In this document: one piece after another, positions 33,176-42,172 of the stretch
How positions within the stretch are numbered: position 1 is the first letter of the stretch
Layout: each line of letters starts with the position of its first letter
NCBI GenBank assembly: GCA_016712265.1
Contig: JADJRJ010000028.1
Coordinates: 558,001-622,000 of the forward strand
Source: Gemmatimonadota bacterium
Lineage (GTDB): Bacteria; Gemmatimonadota; Gemmatimonadetes; Gemmatimonadales; Gemmatimonadaceae
Direction of reading: 5' to 3'
DNA: 64,000 nt
The notes under the pieces: generated by a model
What the model was told of the DNA's origin: nothing
Seen by the model: the letters and a program-made list of their open reading frames with translations, nothing else
Databases searched by the model: none
Position numbers and translations under genes: made by a program

Positions 33176-34103
33176 GTCTGGTCCGTTTTGTCCGGAAGAA
33201 CTCCCACATCACCGCGGTCGCGTCGATGGCATCGCTGGGCGCGTTGGCGCGCTCACGCCCCGCACGTCCTCCGGGCCACGCATGGCCGTTGTCCTTGATC
33301 TGGTGCAACTCGACCGCAAGGACATCGGGGCAGCTCCAGTTCCAGTGAATCACGCGTGACTCCTCGGCTTTCGCAGGAGTGGGCGCGCAGCGCGCGGCGC
33401 GGGCCCAGTAGTCACCCTGGGCAACGTTAGGCTTCGGAGGCGTCCCGTCCCAGGACCGTCGCCCAACCCCATCCCCCAGACCCCCGGCTGGGGGAACGCT
33501 GGTGTCCAGCAGGCCGTTGAAGATGATCGCCGAGACCGGAGAGGCTGGCGAGGGTTCGTCCCCGAAGACCGCACCGACCACCGGTGCGATCGCCGCGGGG
33601 CGGTGTCGCAACTCGGCGGCGAGGCGGTGGGTCATCATCGCGCCGTTGGACATCCCGGTGATGTAGACCCGCTGGAGGTCCACCGGGAGCTCACGCGCCA
33701 GCGCGTCCAGCATCGCATCGATGAACGCGACGTCGTCCACGCGCTGGTCCATGGCGTATCCACAGCAGTGCCGGGCATTCCAGGTCAGCAACCGTTCGCC
33801 GAGACGGCCTGACCCGTTAGGGTACACGGCGACCAACCCTTCGCGTTCCACGAGGCGCGTGAAGCCGCTCATCATCTCGGCGTTGGTGGCGTTGCCGCCG
33901 CCCCCGTGAAGCACGATGACCACCGGGAACGGGCCGGAGCGATCGCGCGGCGCGCGCACCACGTAGCTGCGCTCGCGACCGTTGACCTGGATGGCACGCA
34001 GATCCCCGTCGCGCGCGCGGCGGCGCTGGGCCTGCGTTACGACTGGGACGGCAACGAGGGCGAGCGACAGGAACAGCAGGGCGCGGATGGATGAGCGTCT
34101 CAT
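33171..34103 (-). CDS. Secreted PHB-depolymerase/feruloyl-esterase-like hydrolase (LpqC family)
   Basis: A 310-residue exported alpha/beta hydrolase (signal peptide ends near residue 25). 'PFPVVIVLHGGGGNATNAEMM' in two parts forms the oxyanion hole. 'YITGMSNGAMMTHRLA' places the nucleophile at Ser152. 'IIFNGLLDTSVPP' and 'DNGHAWPGG' supply the acid and histidine. Two adjacent cysteines in 'NARHCCGYAMDQRVDDVAFI' are characteristic of the LpqC/polyhydroxybutyrate-depolymerase group. Substrates in this family range from short polyesters to feruloylated arabinoxylan. The nearby arabinose genes make a xylan-debranching role plausible but unproven. Confidence 0.85.
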   Translation of the reverse strand: MRRSSIRALLFLSLALVAVPVVTQAQRRRARDGDLRAIQVNGRERSYVVRAPRDRSGPFPVVIVLHGGGGNATNAEMMSGFTRLVEREGLVAVYPNGSGRLGERLLTWNARHCCGYAMDQRVDDVAFIDAMLDALARELPVDLQRVYITGMSNGAMMTHRLAAELRHRPAAIAPVVGAVFGDEPSPASPVSAIIFNGLLDTSVPPAGGLGDGVGRRSWDGTPPKPNVAQGDYWARAARCAPTPAKAEESRVIHWNWSCPDVLAVELHQIKDNGHAWPGGRAGRERANAPSDAIDATAVMWEFFRTKRTRP

Positions 34104-34240
34104 GTCTGTCAGACGGGCGCCGGCCGCGGGGTGTTAACCGGTCAGGATTTCCGCCGTGCCGGCGTCGCGCTCTACGCTCGTGGTGGGCCGCGAAAGTGGT
34201 GTCCGCCGCTCGCGCGGTGTTGGGCGACGTTCCGGGATGA

Positions 34241-36136
34241 CTACCCGATCTCTGTCGCGATCGTCTCGAGGGCTTCCCAGCGCGAGAGATGTGCCGCCAG
34301 GGCGGCGTCCACCGACGCCAGTTGCGCCGTCGTGCGCGTGAGTGCGGCGACGTCACGCGCCACCGCCGGGTCAGACAGGGAAGCGTACAGTCCTTCGCGC
34401 TCGCGCTCCAGCGCCTCGATCTGGTCCGGGAGCGCGGCGAGCTCCGCCGTCTCCTTGAAGGACAACTTGCGCCGTTTGGCCGGGGCAGGGACCGCGACCT
34501 TCGGTTGCGCCGCGACAGGCTTCGCGGTCTCGGCGATCCTGGCTTGGCGCACACGTGCCCAGTCGGCGTATCCGCCGGCGTATTCGCCAACAACGCCCTT
34601 CCCTTCGAGCACCAACGTCGACGTGACGACGTTGTCCAGAAACGCACGATCGTGACTGACCACGATCAGCGTGCCCGTGAACTCGACGAGCAGCTCCTCG
34701 AGGAGATCCAGCGTCTCGATATCCAGGTCATTCGTCGGCTCATCGAGCACGAGGAGGTTGAAGCTCCGCGTGAACAACCGCGCCAGCAGCAGGCGATTGC
34801 GCTCGCCACCCGACAGGGTGCCGACGGGGGTTCCTGCGCGCTGGGGAGGGAAGAGGAAGTCCTGCAAATACCCGTGGACGTGCTTTCTCGATCCGCCCTG
34901 CTCAATGAAATCGGCGCCGTCCGCAATGCTATCGAACACCGTGCGCGCGGGATCGAGTTGTTCGCGCAACTGGTCGAAGTACGCGACCTCCAGCCCGGTC
35001 CCCAGCTTCACGGTCCCGCGGTCCGGGGCAAGTTCGCCGAGCAGCAGGCGGATGAGCGTGGTCTTGCCCGACCCGTTGGGGCCGATCAGGCCGACGCGAT
35101 CACCGCGCATGATCGTGGTGTTGAGGTCACGGACGATGGCGCGTTCTCCGCGCGCAAAACTGACCCCCTGCGCCTCGACCACCAACCGGCCGGAGCGATC
35201 CGCTTCCTGCGCCTGCAAACGCGCGGTCCCCACGCGGTCGCGACGTCCCTGTCGTTCAACGCGCAGGGCCTCGAGGGCACGCACCCGTCCTTCGTTCCGC
35301 GTCCGACGCGCGCGGATGCCGGTCCGGATCCAGACTTCCTCTCTCGCGAGTTTCTTGTCGAACTCCGCCCATTCCTTGTCCTCGGCGTTCAGTGCGTCGG
35401 CCTTGCGCTCCAGGTAGGTGTCGTAGTCGCCACCCCAGTCCCGCAACCGTCCACGGTCCAACTCGACGATGCGTGTGGCCACGCGGCGCAGGAAGGTCCG
35501 GTCGTGGGTGACGAAGAGCAGGGTCGTCCCGCGATCGATCAGGAGCTGCTCCATCCACTCGATCGTGTCGGCATCGAGGTGGTTGGTCGGCTCGTCGAGC
35601 AGGAGGACGTCGGGTTGCTGCACCAGGGCGCGGGCCAGGAGCGTCTGGCGCTTGCGACCGCCGGAGGACACGTCGAACGGTGCGTCCGCATCGAGGCCGA
35701 GGTGATCGAGGACGGTCTCCACACGCACGTGCAGCTGCCAGGCACTGGCGGCATCAAGCGCTTGGTGCAGCCGGTCCAGCTCGCGCAGCGACGCGTCACT
35801 CCCCTCCGCCGCGACGCGATGGCTGGCCTGGTGATACCGGGCCAGCAGTTGACCGAGGTCGCCGAGTCCCGCGGCGACGACGTCGAACGTCGAGCCCAAC
35901 ACGCCAGCTGGGACTTCCTGCTCCAATCGCGCGACGGTGACGCCGGTCTGGCGGACCACCTCGCCGCGATCCGGCGTGATGGATCCGTCCAGCAGCTTCA
36001 TGACCGTGCTCTTGCCCGCCCCATTGCGCCCCAGCAGGCAGACGCGTTCTCCCGGTTCGATGGAGAAGGTGGCCTGATCGAGGAGTGGAGGCCCCCCGAA
36101 GGCGAGGGTCAGGTCTTTCAGGCCGAGCAGGGCCAT
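34241..36136 (-). CDS. uup: ABC-F family ATPase (Uup-like)
   Basis: A 631-residue cytosolic protein with two ABC domains and no membrane part. Domain 1 has GRNGAGKS, a modified signature ('SSGGRKRQ') and 'VLLLDEPTNHLD'. A charged helical linker follows ('KKLAREEVWIRTGIRARRTRNEGR' in two parts). Domain 2 has GPNGSGKT, 'LSGGERNR' and 'LLVLDEPTNDLD'. A C-terminal coiled coil from about 555 ('LPDQIEALEREREGLYASL') matches Uup. ABC-F proteins bind the ribosomal E site; Uup also affects precise excision of transposons and ribosome assembly. The ATG at 36136 begins MALLGLKDLTLAFGG, the normal N terminus; the longer frame is not conserved. Confidence 0.92.
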   Translation of the reverse strand: MALLGLKDLTLAFGGPPLLDQATFSIEPGERVCLLGRNGAGKSTVMKLLDGSITPDRGEVVRQTGVTVARLEQEVPAGVLGSTFDVVAAGLGDLGQLLARYHQASHRVAAEGSDASLRELDRLHQALDAASAWQLHVRVETVLDHLGLDADAPFDVSSGGRKRQTLLARALVQQPDVLLLDEPTNHLDADTIEWMEQLLIDRGTTLLFVTHDRTFLRRVATRIVELDRGRLRDWGGDYDTYLERKADALNAEDKEWAEFDKKLAREEVWIRTGIRARRTRNEGRVRALEALRVERQGRRDRVGTARLQAQEADRSGRLVVEAQGVSFARGERAIVRDLNTTIMRGDRVGLIGPNGSGKTTLIRLLLGELAPDRGTVKLGTGLEVAYFDQLREQLDPARTVFDSIADGADFIEQGGSRKHVHGYLQDFLFPPQRAGTPVGTLSGGERNRLLLARLFTRSFNLLVLDEPTNDLDIETLDLLEELLVEFTGTLIVVSHDRAFLDNVVTSTLVLEGKGVVGEYAGGYADWARVRQARIAETAKPVAAQPKVAVPAPAKRRKLSFKETAELAALPDQIEALEREREGLYASLSDPAVARDVAALTRTTAQLASVDAALAAHLSRWEALETIATEIG

Positions 36137-36299
36137 GGAGCAGTTGCGAGGGGAATGACAGCGAGCCGACCCGAGGTTCCGCGGAGAACTTGTGGGTGGT
36201 CGTGGTGTCTCGGAGAGGAATGTACCGAAGGCGGTCGTCTCGAAGCCCCCGATGCGAGGCACGGGGGCGCGAGAAGCGCCGGTGGCTCCAGTCGGCGCC

Positions 36300-37730
36300 C
36301 TACTTTCGGTAGTCCAGCGCCGGCTTGTCCCGGTCGAGCCGCGTCTTGTAGACAAACCCCGGACCGCGACGACGATCGAACTCCTCCTTCGCCTTCACGA
36401 GGTGCTGGGGATCGGTGAAGAGATCCATCGTCGTGAGCGTCATTGTCTTCGCCGCGACCATCATCCCCTTCGCGCCGATCGACATCCCGCCAGCCGCCAC
36501 GGCCTGCCACGAATGCGCCGCCGTTCCCGGCACCCAGGTCGCCGCACTGAGCTGCACCGTGGGCACGGTCCAGCTTACGTCGCCCATGTCCGTGGAGGCC
36601 GGGTCCACGCTCATCGTGGTCCACGGAATCACGGTGGCCTCGCTTCCCAATGGGAGCAGGTCGCCGGTCATCGACTTCCGGACCTCCTCCGCGAAGGCCC
36701 GCTCCTCCGGTGTGTAGGTGTAGCCGCCTACGCGCTTGAGGTTCTTCTCCTGCACGCGCGTCAGGTACTCGTTGCCCAGCACGTTGTACACCGCACCGAT
36801 CGTCTCCTGTTCGACCGTGGTCCCGGTGCCTAACGCTGCGCCCTTGGACGCCTGGATGATGCGCTCCCAGATCCCGTCCAAGATGCGCATGTCGTTGTGC
36901 CGGGCGTACACGAACACCTCGGCGAAATCCGGCACGACGTTCGGGGCGCGCCCCCCGTTGGTGATGACGTAGTGGATGCGCGTCTCCTGCGGGACATGTT
37001 CGCGCATCAGGTTGATCATGTGCGTCATCGCCTCGACGCCGTCGAGGGCCGAGCGTCCGCGCTCGGGGGCCATCGCCGCATGGGCTGACACCCCGCGGAA
37101 CCGGAACTTGGCCGAGACGTTGGCGAGGGTCGAGTTGGCGTCCGCTTGGTTGCGATCGGCGGGATGCCAGGCGACGACGGCGTCCACGTCCTTAAAGAGG
37201 CCTGCACGGACCATGTAGACCTTTCCTGAGCCACCCTCCTCCGCCGGGGTCCCATAAAAGCGGAGGGTGCCCCGGATGTTGTTGGCCTGCATCCATTCCT
37301 TGACGGCGATCGCCGCGGCCGTGGACGCCGTGCCAAACAGGTGATGGCCGCACCCGTGCCCGGCTCCGTTTTCAATGACTGCCTTCTTGAACGGCGTCGC
37401 ATCCTGCGACAAGCCGGGCAGCGCGTCGAACTCACCCACGATCCCGATCACGGGCTTGCCACTTCCATAGGAGGCGATGAAGCCGGTCGGTTCGTCGGCC
37501 ACCCCGGCCTGGATCGCGAAGCCCGCCTGCCTGAGCTGCGACTGGAGCAAGGCGCTCGACTGGACCTCCTGGTACCCCACCTCGGCGAAGCCCCAGATCT
37601 GCTTGGCGATCCCGGCGTATTGCGCGGCCTTCGCATCGAGGGACGCGAGGACGGCAGCCCCCGGATCACGCGGCTGGGCCGGAACGGCGGGAGCGAGTGC
37701 GAGGGCGCTGAGGGCGATAAGGCGACGCAT
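36300..37730 (-). CDS. Secreted M20 amidohydrolase (AbgB-like)
   Basis: A 476-residue metallopeptidase-family protein with a signal peptide (LIALSALALAPAVPAQ). 'WGFAEVGYQEVQSS', 'GIVGEFDALPGLSQ', 'GAGHGCGHHLFGTAS', 'YGTPAEEGGSGKVYMVRAG' and 'GDVSWTVPTVQLSAATW' follow the AbgB (p-aminobenzoyl-glutamate hydrolase subunit B) pattern. The Cys and His of GCGHH and the paired Glu of PAEEGG are the metal and catalytic residues. It likely hydrolyses an N-acyl amino acid or dipeptide in the periplasm. AbgA, its usual partner in E. coli, is not nearby. The ATG at 37730 starts the signal peptide. A divergent promoter region separates it from the M24 peptidase gene. Confidence 0.88.
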   Translation of the reverse strand: MRRLIALSALALAPAVPAQPRDPGAAVLASLDAKAAQYAGIAKQIWGFAEVGYQEVQSSALLQSQLRQAGFAIQAGVADEPTGFIASYGSGKPVIGIVGEFDALPGLSQDATPFKKAVIENGAGHGCGHHLFGTASTAAAIAVKEWMQANNIRGTLRFYGTPAEEGGSGKVYMVRAGLFKDVDAVVAWHPADRNQADANSTLANVSAKFRFRGVSAHAAMAPERGRSALDGVEAMTHMINLMREHVPQETRIHYVITNGGRAPNVVPDFAEVFVYARHNDMRILDGIWERIIQASKGAALGTGTTVEQETIGAVYNVLGNEYLTRVQEKNLKRVGGYTYTPEERAFAEEVRKSMTGDLLPLGSEATVIPWTTMSVDPASTDMGDVSWTVPTVQLSAATWVPGTAAHSWQAVAAGGMSIGAKGMMVAAKTMTLTTMDLFTDPQHLVKAKEEFDRRRGPGFVYKTRLDRDKPALDYRK

Positions 37731-37823
37731 GGCGGGTCGGGTGTCGGGGGGCGGATCTCGGGTGACGCTACCGGAGCGACCGGCGGGGGTCAACGGCCGG
37801 TCCCCCTCGAGGGTCCGCGGTGG

Positions 37824-37829
37824 CATACT
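37824..37829 (+). promoter_or_regulatory. -10 box placed for a leaderless transcript
   Basis: CATACT ends six bases before the ATG at 37836. Transcription starting the usual six or seven bases later would begin at the start codon itself. No Shine-Dalgarno sequence or good -35 hexamer is seen. Confidence 0.35.
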
Positions 37830-37835
37830 TGACGC

Positions 37836-39197
37836 ATGACTTCCCGATCCCTGCTCCTCGCGCTCGCCATCCCCGCCATGGCGACGGCGCAAGACCGCCC
37901 CATGCGTCGCACGGCCCCCGTGCGCACGCCCGAGTTGCCCACCCTGCCGCCCTGGTCCCAGCAGATCGCCATCCGGGAGGGCTGGCTCAACAAGCGGCAC
38001 GGCATGCTCCTCGACATGATGCGTCGCCACGACATCCAGATGTGGATCGTGGTGAATGAGGAGTTCCATGACGACCCCGTCACGCAGTACATCGCGCCAC
38101 CGCGCCCGTACACCGGCAACCGGGACTTCTTCATCTTCGTCGACACCGGGGGCGCGACGCTCAAGCGCGTGGCGGTGACGGGCTACTCCGAGGACAACCT
38201 CAAGCGCTGGTTCGAGTCGCCGGACGAACCCAAGCCGATCAACATCGTGTTGCCGGAGTTGTACGATCGCTTCCGGCCGAAGCGCGTGGCGATGAACTAC
38301 GGCGGACGCCGCGGGGTGACCCGATCGCTCACGCGCGACACCTACGTCGACCTGGTGAACCAGCTGGGGCCGGAGGGGCAGCAACGTGTCGTGAGTGCGG
38401 CCGACCTCATTGAGGAGTACCTCGACACGCGCATCCCGGAAGAGATGGAGTACTACACCAAGGTGGTGCACCTCACGGAGGTGCTGGCGCGCCGTGCGCT
38501 GTCCAGTGAGGTCATCGTGCCGGGCAAGACCAAGGTTGGTGACGTCCGGAACTGGCTGTACGATGCACTTGGCGCCGCCGGAGTCCGGACCTGGTTCCAG
38601 CCCGACCTGCGCGTGCAACGCCCGGGGATGGGAAAGGCCACCTCGCGGGGGTTCCTTGCCGTGGCGCCAGAAAGCACCACGATCCAGCGTGGTGACGTGA
38701 TGCATCTGGACTTTGGGGTGACCGCGATGGGCTTTGACACCGACTGGCAGAAGATGGCGTACGTGCTCAAGCCCGGCGAACGCGATGTGCCGGCGGGGCT
38801 CAAGGCGGCGATGAAGAACACCAACACGCTGCAGGATGTGGTGATGAAGAAGTATTCGCGGCCGGGCGCGCTCGTGTCCGATGTGTACGACTCCACGATG
38901 GCCGAGATGAAGCGACTGGGGATCACGGCGCAGGTGTATTCGCACCCGATCGGTGCACAAGGTCACGGACTCGGCGCGGCGATCGACTTCCGCTCGGCGC
39001 AGCGCCCCGAGCTCGGCGCGTCGGGCAAGCGGCTGCGAAAGGGGTCGTATATCTCGATCGAGCTAAATACGCGGACGCCGGTGCCCGAGTGGGGCGGACA
39101 GGAACTGTTTGTGATGATGGAAGACGACGCCCACCTGACCGATGACGGGTGGGTCTTTCACCGTCCACGCCAGGAGGCGTGGTACCTGATCCGATGA
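37836..39197 (+). CDS. Secreted M24 (Xaa-Pro aminopeptidase-like) metallopeptidase
   Basis: A 453-residue protein with a signal peptide (LLLALAIPAMATAQ). The N-terminal creatinase-like domain includes 'DIQMWIVVNEEFHDDP'. The pita-bread catalytic domain begins around residue 205. Metal-site blocks are 'GDVMHLDFGVTAMGFDTDWQ' (two Asp), 'HPIGAQGHGLGAAIDF' (His), 'YISIELNT' (Glu) and 'GGQELFVMMEDD' (Glu). M24 enzymes remove N-terminal residues before proline or process related amides. The TGA overlaps the next start (ATGATG), so it is coupled to the amidohydrolase gene. Confidence 0.88.
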   Translation: MTSRSLLLALAIPAMATAQDRPMRRTAPVRTPELPTLPPWSQQIAIREGWLNKRHGMLLDMMRRHDIQMWIVVNEEFHDDPVTQYIAPPRPYTGNRDFFIFVDTGGATLKRVAVTGYSEDNLKRWFESPDEPKPINIVLPELYDRFRPKRVAMNYGGRRGVTRSLTRDTYVDLVNQLGPEGQQRVVSAADLIEEYLDTRIPEEMEYYTKVVHLTEVLARRALSSEVIVPGKTKVGDVRNWLYDALGAAGVRTWFQPDLRVQRPGMGKATSRGFLAVAPESTTIQRGDVMHLDFGVTAMGFDTDWQKMAYVLKPGERDVPAGLKAAMKNTNTLQDVVMKKYSRPGALVSDVYDSTMAEMKRLGITAQVYSHPIGAQGHGLGAAIDFRSAQRPELGASGKRLRKGSYISIELNTRTPVPEWGGQELFVMMEDDAHLTDDGWVFHRPRQEAWYLIR

Positions 39198-40612
39198 TGC
39201 GACGCTTCCTTTGGGGCGCGGCCTTCGCTGCGGCTCCTGTGGCCGGTGCGCAGGCACCGGTGGTGATCACGAACACCTCGATCGTGGACGTCGAGACGGG
39301 GCGCGTGCGCGCGGGTCAATCCATTCGCGTCGAAGGAAATCGCATTCGCGAGATCGGGCCCACGGGGCAGTTGCGCGTCCCGGCTGGTGCGCGCGTGGTG
39401 GACGGCACGGGGCGCTTTGTCATCCCCGGGCTCTGGGACATGCACGTGCACGCCACCGGCTTCGGTATCGATCGCCTGTTCCAGCCCGTGCTCGTGGCCA
39501 ACGGCGTCACCGGAATGCGTGACATGTGGGGGCAGCTCGCTGCGGCGGACTCTATGCGCGCGGCCATCGCGCGGGGCGAGGTGGTCGGTCCCCGCACGGT
39601 CATCTCAGGTCACATCCTGGACGCCGCCCCGGCGATCTGGCCGGGGAGCCTCGGCATCAAGGGCGCGGACGCCGCACGGCGCGCCGTCGACTCGTTGGCG
39701 AAAGCGGGGGCGGCATTCATCAAGGTGTACTCGCGGCTGAATGAGGAGGAGTTCCGCGCGGCCGGCGAGCAGGCCAAGCGGAACGGACTCCACTTCGCAG
39801 GCCACGTGCCGAGCCTCGTGACCGTGGATGAGGCTGTGGCGCAGGGGATGCGCACCATCGAGCATCTCCAGCAGTTCACGACGGCGTGTTCGTCGCGCGA
39901 GGCCGAGTTGCGGCAGCAGTATCGCGATGCGGTCGCGTCCCCCAAGAGCTGGGACTCGGCAGCGGTCATGGGCCGCGCACAGCTGAGTATTCAGGTGGAG
40001 ACGTTCGATGCGGCACGCTGCGCCGCGCTCGCGACCCGCGTCGCGCGCAGCGAGACCTGGCTCGTGCCGACGTTCACGGTGCTGCGATCGGTCGCCTACC
40101 TGGACGACAGCACCCTCAAGCAGGACCCGCGACTCGCCTACATCCCGAAGTTCTTCAGTGCGTCGTGGGACCCCAAGCAGGATTTCCGCTTCCGCGCGAT
40201 CACACCACAGGGTTGGGCCGATCGCAAGCGCATCTACGCACGCCAGCTCGAGATCGGGCGCCTCATGCACCGTGCCGGGGTCAAATTCCTCGCCGGCACC
40301 GACCTGTCGAATCCGTGGATCTTCCCCGGCTCCTCGCTCCACGATGAGCTGGCCCACTTCGTGGCCATCGGGATGACACCGCTGCAAGCGCTCCAAACGG
40401 CGACCCTTAACCCCGCCCGCTTCTACGCCGCCGTGGACTCGATGGGGACCGTGGGTGTCAACAAGGTCGCCGATCTCGTCGTGCTTGATGGCAATCCGCT
40501 GGTCGACATCCGGAACGTCACTCGCGTGTTTGCCGTGGTCGCGAACGGCCGGTTGATCGATCCCCAGCAACGTGCTGCGTTGCTGAAGGACGCCGAGGCG
40601 CGCGCGAAGTAG
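39194..40612 (+). CDS. Secreted amidohydrolase (imidazolonepropionase/prolidase-like)
   Basis: A 472-residue amidohydrolase-superfamily enzyme with a signal peptide (FLWGAAFAAAPVAGAQ). It has the N- and C-terminal composite beta-sandwich ('TNTSIVDVETGRVRAG'; 'NKVADLVVLDGNPLVDIRN') around a TIM barrel. Metal ligands are HVHATG in 'LWDMHVHATG', the possible carboxylated lysine in 'AAFIKVYSRL', 'HFAGHVP', 'TIEHLQQF' and the aspartate in 'LAGTDLSNP'. Members of this export-type group include Xaa-Pro dipeptidases. The ATG at 39194 overlaps the M24 stop by four bases; ATG 39197 is an alternative. It probably finishes degradation of products of the M24 enzyme. Confidence 0.88.
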   Translation: MMRRFLWGAAFAAAPVAGAQAPVVITNTSIVDVETGRVRAGQSIRVEGNRIREIGPTGQLRVPAGARVVDGTGRFVIPGLWDMHVHATGFGIDRLFQPVLVANGVTGMRDMWGQLAAADSMRAAIARGEVVGPRTVISGHILDAAPAIWPGSLGIKGADAARRAVDSLAKAGAAFIKVYSRLNEEEFRAAGEQAKRNGLHFAGHVPSLVTVDEAVAQGMRTIEHLQQFTTACSSREAELRQQYRDAVASPKSWDSAAVMGRAQLSIQVETFDAARCAALATRVARSETWLVPTFTVLRSVAYLDDSTLKQDPRLAYIPKFFSASWDPKQDFRFRAITPQGWADRKRIYARQLEIGRLMHRAGVKFLAGTDLSNPWIFPGSSLHDELAHFVAIGMTPLQALQTATLNPARFYAAVDSMGTVGVNKVADLVVLDGNPLVDIRNVTRVFAVVANGRLIDPQQRAALLKDAEARAK

Positions 40613-40855
40613 GAGTCATGCGGCGAGTGCCGCCCGCGGCGCTTGCCTCGGGTCACGGCGCGGTAAACGGCTTGTCTCGCGAACCGGTGCACGGGACCGA
40701 ACCCTTACCTTGTCCGCCCCGACGCGCCAGATTGGCGGCGCCTAAGGGTGCCGCGGCGGGGAGGAGGATCAGCGCGCCCGACCGTGAGCCACGGGGCGTG
40801 GTGGGTTCCCTGACCCGTGTGGTGCCCGTCCCAACCCCCTCAGACGGAGCCCCTC

Positions 40856-41485
40856 ATGAAGAACATGCTCACCGAGTTCATCGGGACCTTTTTCCTGGTC
40901 CTCACGATCGGACTCACCGTGACGGCCGGATCCCAGTTCGCCCCGCTGGCGATCGGGGCATCGTTGATGATCATGGTGTATGCCGGTGGACACATCTCGG
41001 GGGGACACTACAATCCGGCGGTTTCACTCGCGGCGATGATGCGGGGCGCGCTGCCGTCGTCGCAGTACGTGCCGTACGTGATCAGCCAGGTCCTGGGTGC
41101 GCTCGTCGCATCGATCCTCGTCTACGTCATCACGGGCAAAACCTTCGCCCCAATGCCTGGTGCCGACGCGACCACGTTAGGCGCGCTGCTCGTTGAGATC
41201 CTCTATACCTTCGCCCTCTGCCTCGTGGTGCTCAACGTTGCCGTGGCGAAGAAGACGCAGGGGAATTCGTTCTACGGCCTCGCGATCGGCTTCACCGTGG
41301 TCGTGGCGGCGTTCGCTGGCGGCGGCATCTCCGGCGGGGCGTTCAACCCAGCGGTGGGCGTCGGCCCGACGATCATCAATGCGATGATGGGCGGCGGGTC
41401 GTGGAGTGCGCTGTGGTTGTATCTCGTCGGTCCGCTGGTGGGTGGTGCACTCGCGGCGACGGTTTTCGGGATCCAGGAAGGGTAG
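40856..41485 (+). CDS. Aquaporin-family (MIP) channel
   Basis: A 209-residue integral membrane protein with six predicted helices and two half-helices ending in NPA motifs at 53-55 (SGGHYNPAVS) and 164-166 (SGGAFNPAVG). It would conduct water or small neutral solutes across the inner membrane. The residue after the second NPA is Val167, where nearly all aquaporins have the selectivity-filter arginine, so the pore should be wider or less polar than a classic water channel. The ATG at 40856 is supported by GGAG about seven bases upstream and is the normal N terminus (MLTEFIGTFFLV). The preceding 243 bases hold no gene. Confidence 0.9.
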   Translation: MKNMLTEFIGTFFLVLTIGLTVTAGSQFAPLAIGASLMIMVYAGGHISGGHYNPAVSLAAMMRGALPSSQYVPYVISQVLGALVASILVYVITGKTFAPMPGADATTLGALLVEILYTFALCLVVLNVAVAKKTQGNSFYGLAIGFTVVVAAFAGGGISGGAFNPAVGVGPTIINAMMGGGSWSALWLYLVGPLVGGALAATVFGIQEG

Positions 41486-41502
41486 TTCCCCAGATCGGCC
41501 CG

Positions 41503-41538
41503 CTTCGTGCGTCCCGCGCAAGGCTCAGACGCACGAAG
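41503..41538 (+). terminator. Strong hairpin after the aquaporin gene
   Basis: A perfect 10-bp inverted repeat (41503-41512 with 41529-41538) encloses a 16-base loop, beginning 17 bases after the aquaporin stop. There is no T-run. It may terminate that transcript or structure the leader of the next. Confidence 0.5.
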
Positions 41539-41564
41539 GGGGACCGGTCGTGTCGGGGTGGGAT

Positions 41565-41570
41565 GTATCT
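41565..41570 (+). promoter_or_regulatory. -10-like box close to a start codon
   Basis: GTATCT ends seven bases before the ATG at 41578, which would place the transcript start at or next to that ATG. No -35 hexamer is convincing. Confidence 0.3.
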
Positions 41571-41577
41571 TCTCCGC

Positions 41578-42060
41578 ATGAGTTTCCGCGCTGCTTTCGC
41601 CCTCGGTACGGTGGCACTGCTCGTGGCGGCGCGCGTTGGCGCACAGCCCACGCAGTATTGTGTCGAGGCTCATCGTTTCATGACCACGGACCGCCGCATG
41701 GCCGCCGAGGTGGAGCGAGATACCATCGATGACTGGCGCACGGGTCAGAAGGTGGTCGGGTGCCGCGTGACCGCGGCTGGGCTCACGAAGGACGGCGTGA
41801 AGCGCGCGGCCGAGCTTTTCTACGAGCGACTGCGCGCCAGCGGCTGGACGCGCACCCCGGATCCCCGCGATGCGCCCAACGAGGCATCGCTCCGGTATCG
41901 GAAGGGTGGCGCGGACTGCCTGTTCAATGTCTATCGCGACGGCACGCTCATGACCGAGGCCGAGGGGCGCGTGAGTGAGGCGCGGGTTCCCGGTCCCGGC
42001 GAAGAGCGATTCGGGATCTTCGCTATGTGCATGCGGACGATGCCGGCCCGGCCCCGCTAA
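41578..42060 (+). CDS. Small secreted protein of unknown function
   Basis: A 160-residue protein with a signal peptide (SFRAAFALGTVALLVAARVGAQ). The mature part has three cysteines ('QYCVEAH', 'VVGCRVTAAG', 'GADCLFNVY'), with a fourth in 'IFAMCMRTM', so two disulfides are likely. Helical and strand segments include 'AAELFYERLRASGWTRTPDP'. I recognise no family. A second ATG 15 bases upstream (41563) is possible, but the promoter-like box overlaps it. Hairpins follow the stop at 42069-42105. Confidence 0.6.
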   Translation: MSFRAAFALGTVALLVAARVGAQPTQYCVEAHRFMTTDRRMAAEVERDTIDDWRTGQKVVGCRVTAAGLTKDGVKRAAELFYERLRASGWTRTPDPRDAPNEASLRYRKGGADCLFNVYRDGTLMTEAEGRVSEARVPGPGEERFGIFAMCMRTMPARPR

Positions 42061-42068
42061 GGTCCGGC

Positions 42069-42105
42069 GGAGACCCGCTCCTGGCCTGATCGAGAGGCCG
42101 TCTCC
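42069..42105 (+). terminator. Nested hairpin between the secreted-protein and PD40-amidohydrolase genes
   Basis: An outer 6-bp inverted repeat (42069-42074 with 42100-42105) encloses a 5-bp one (42083-42087 with 42095-42099). An AATACT at 42107-42112 follows directly and may be the -10 box of the next gene. Confidence 0.3.
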
Positions 42106-42172
42106 CAATACTTGCGACGCGGTGGTTCAGCGACGACGTTCGCGCGGACCCCACCACCAGGGAACGCGCTCC

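Noticed and set aside
37731..38966. Long N-terminal extension of the M20 amidohydrolase frame (to 38966)
   Set aside because: It is antisense to the M24 peptidase gene, and the real N terminus has a signal peptide at 37730.
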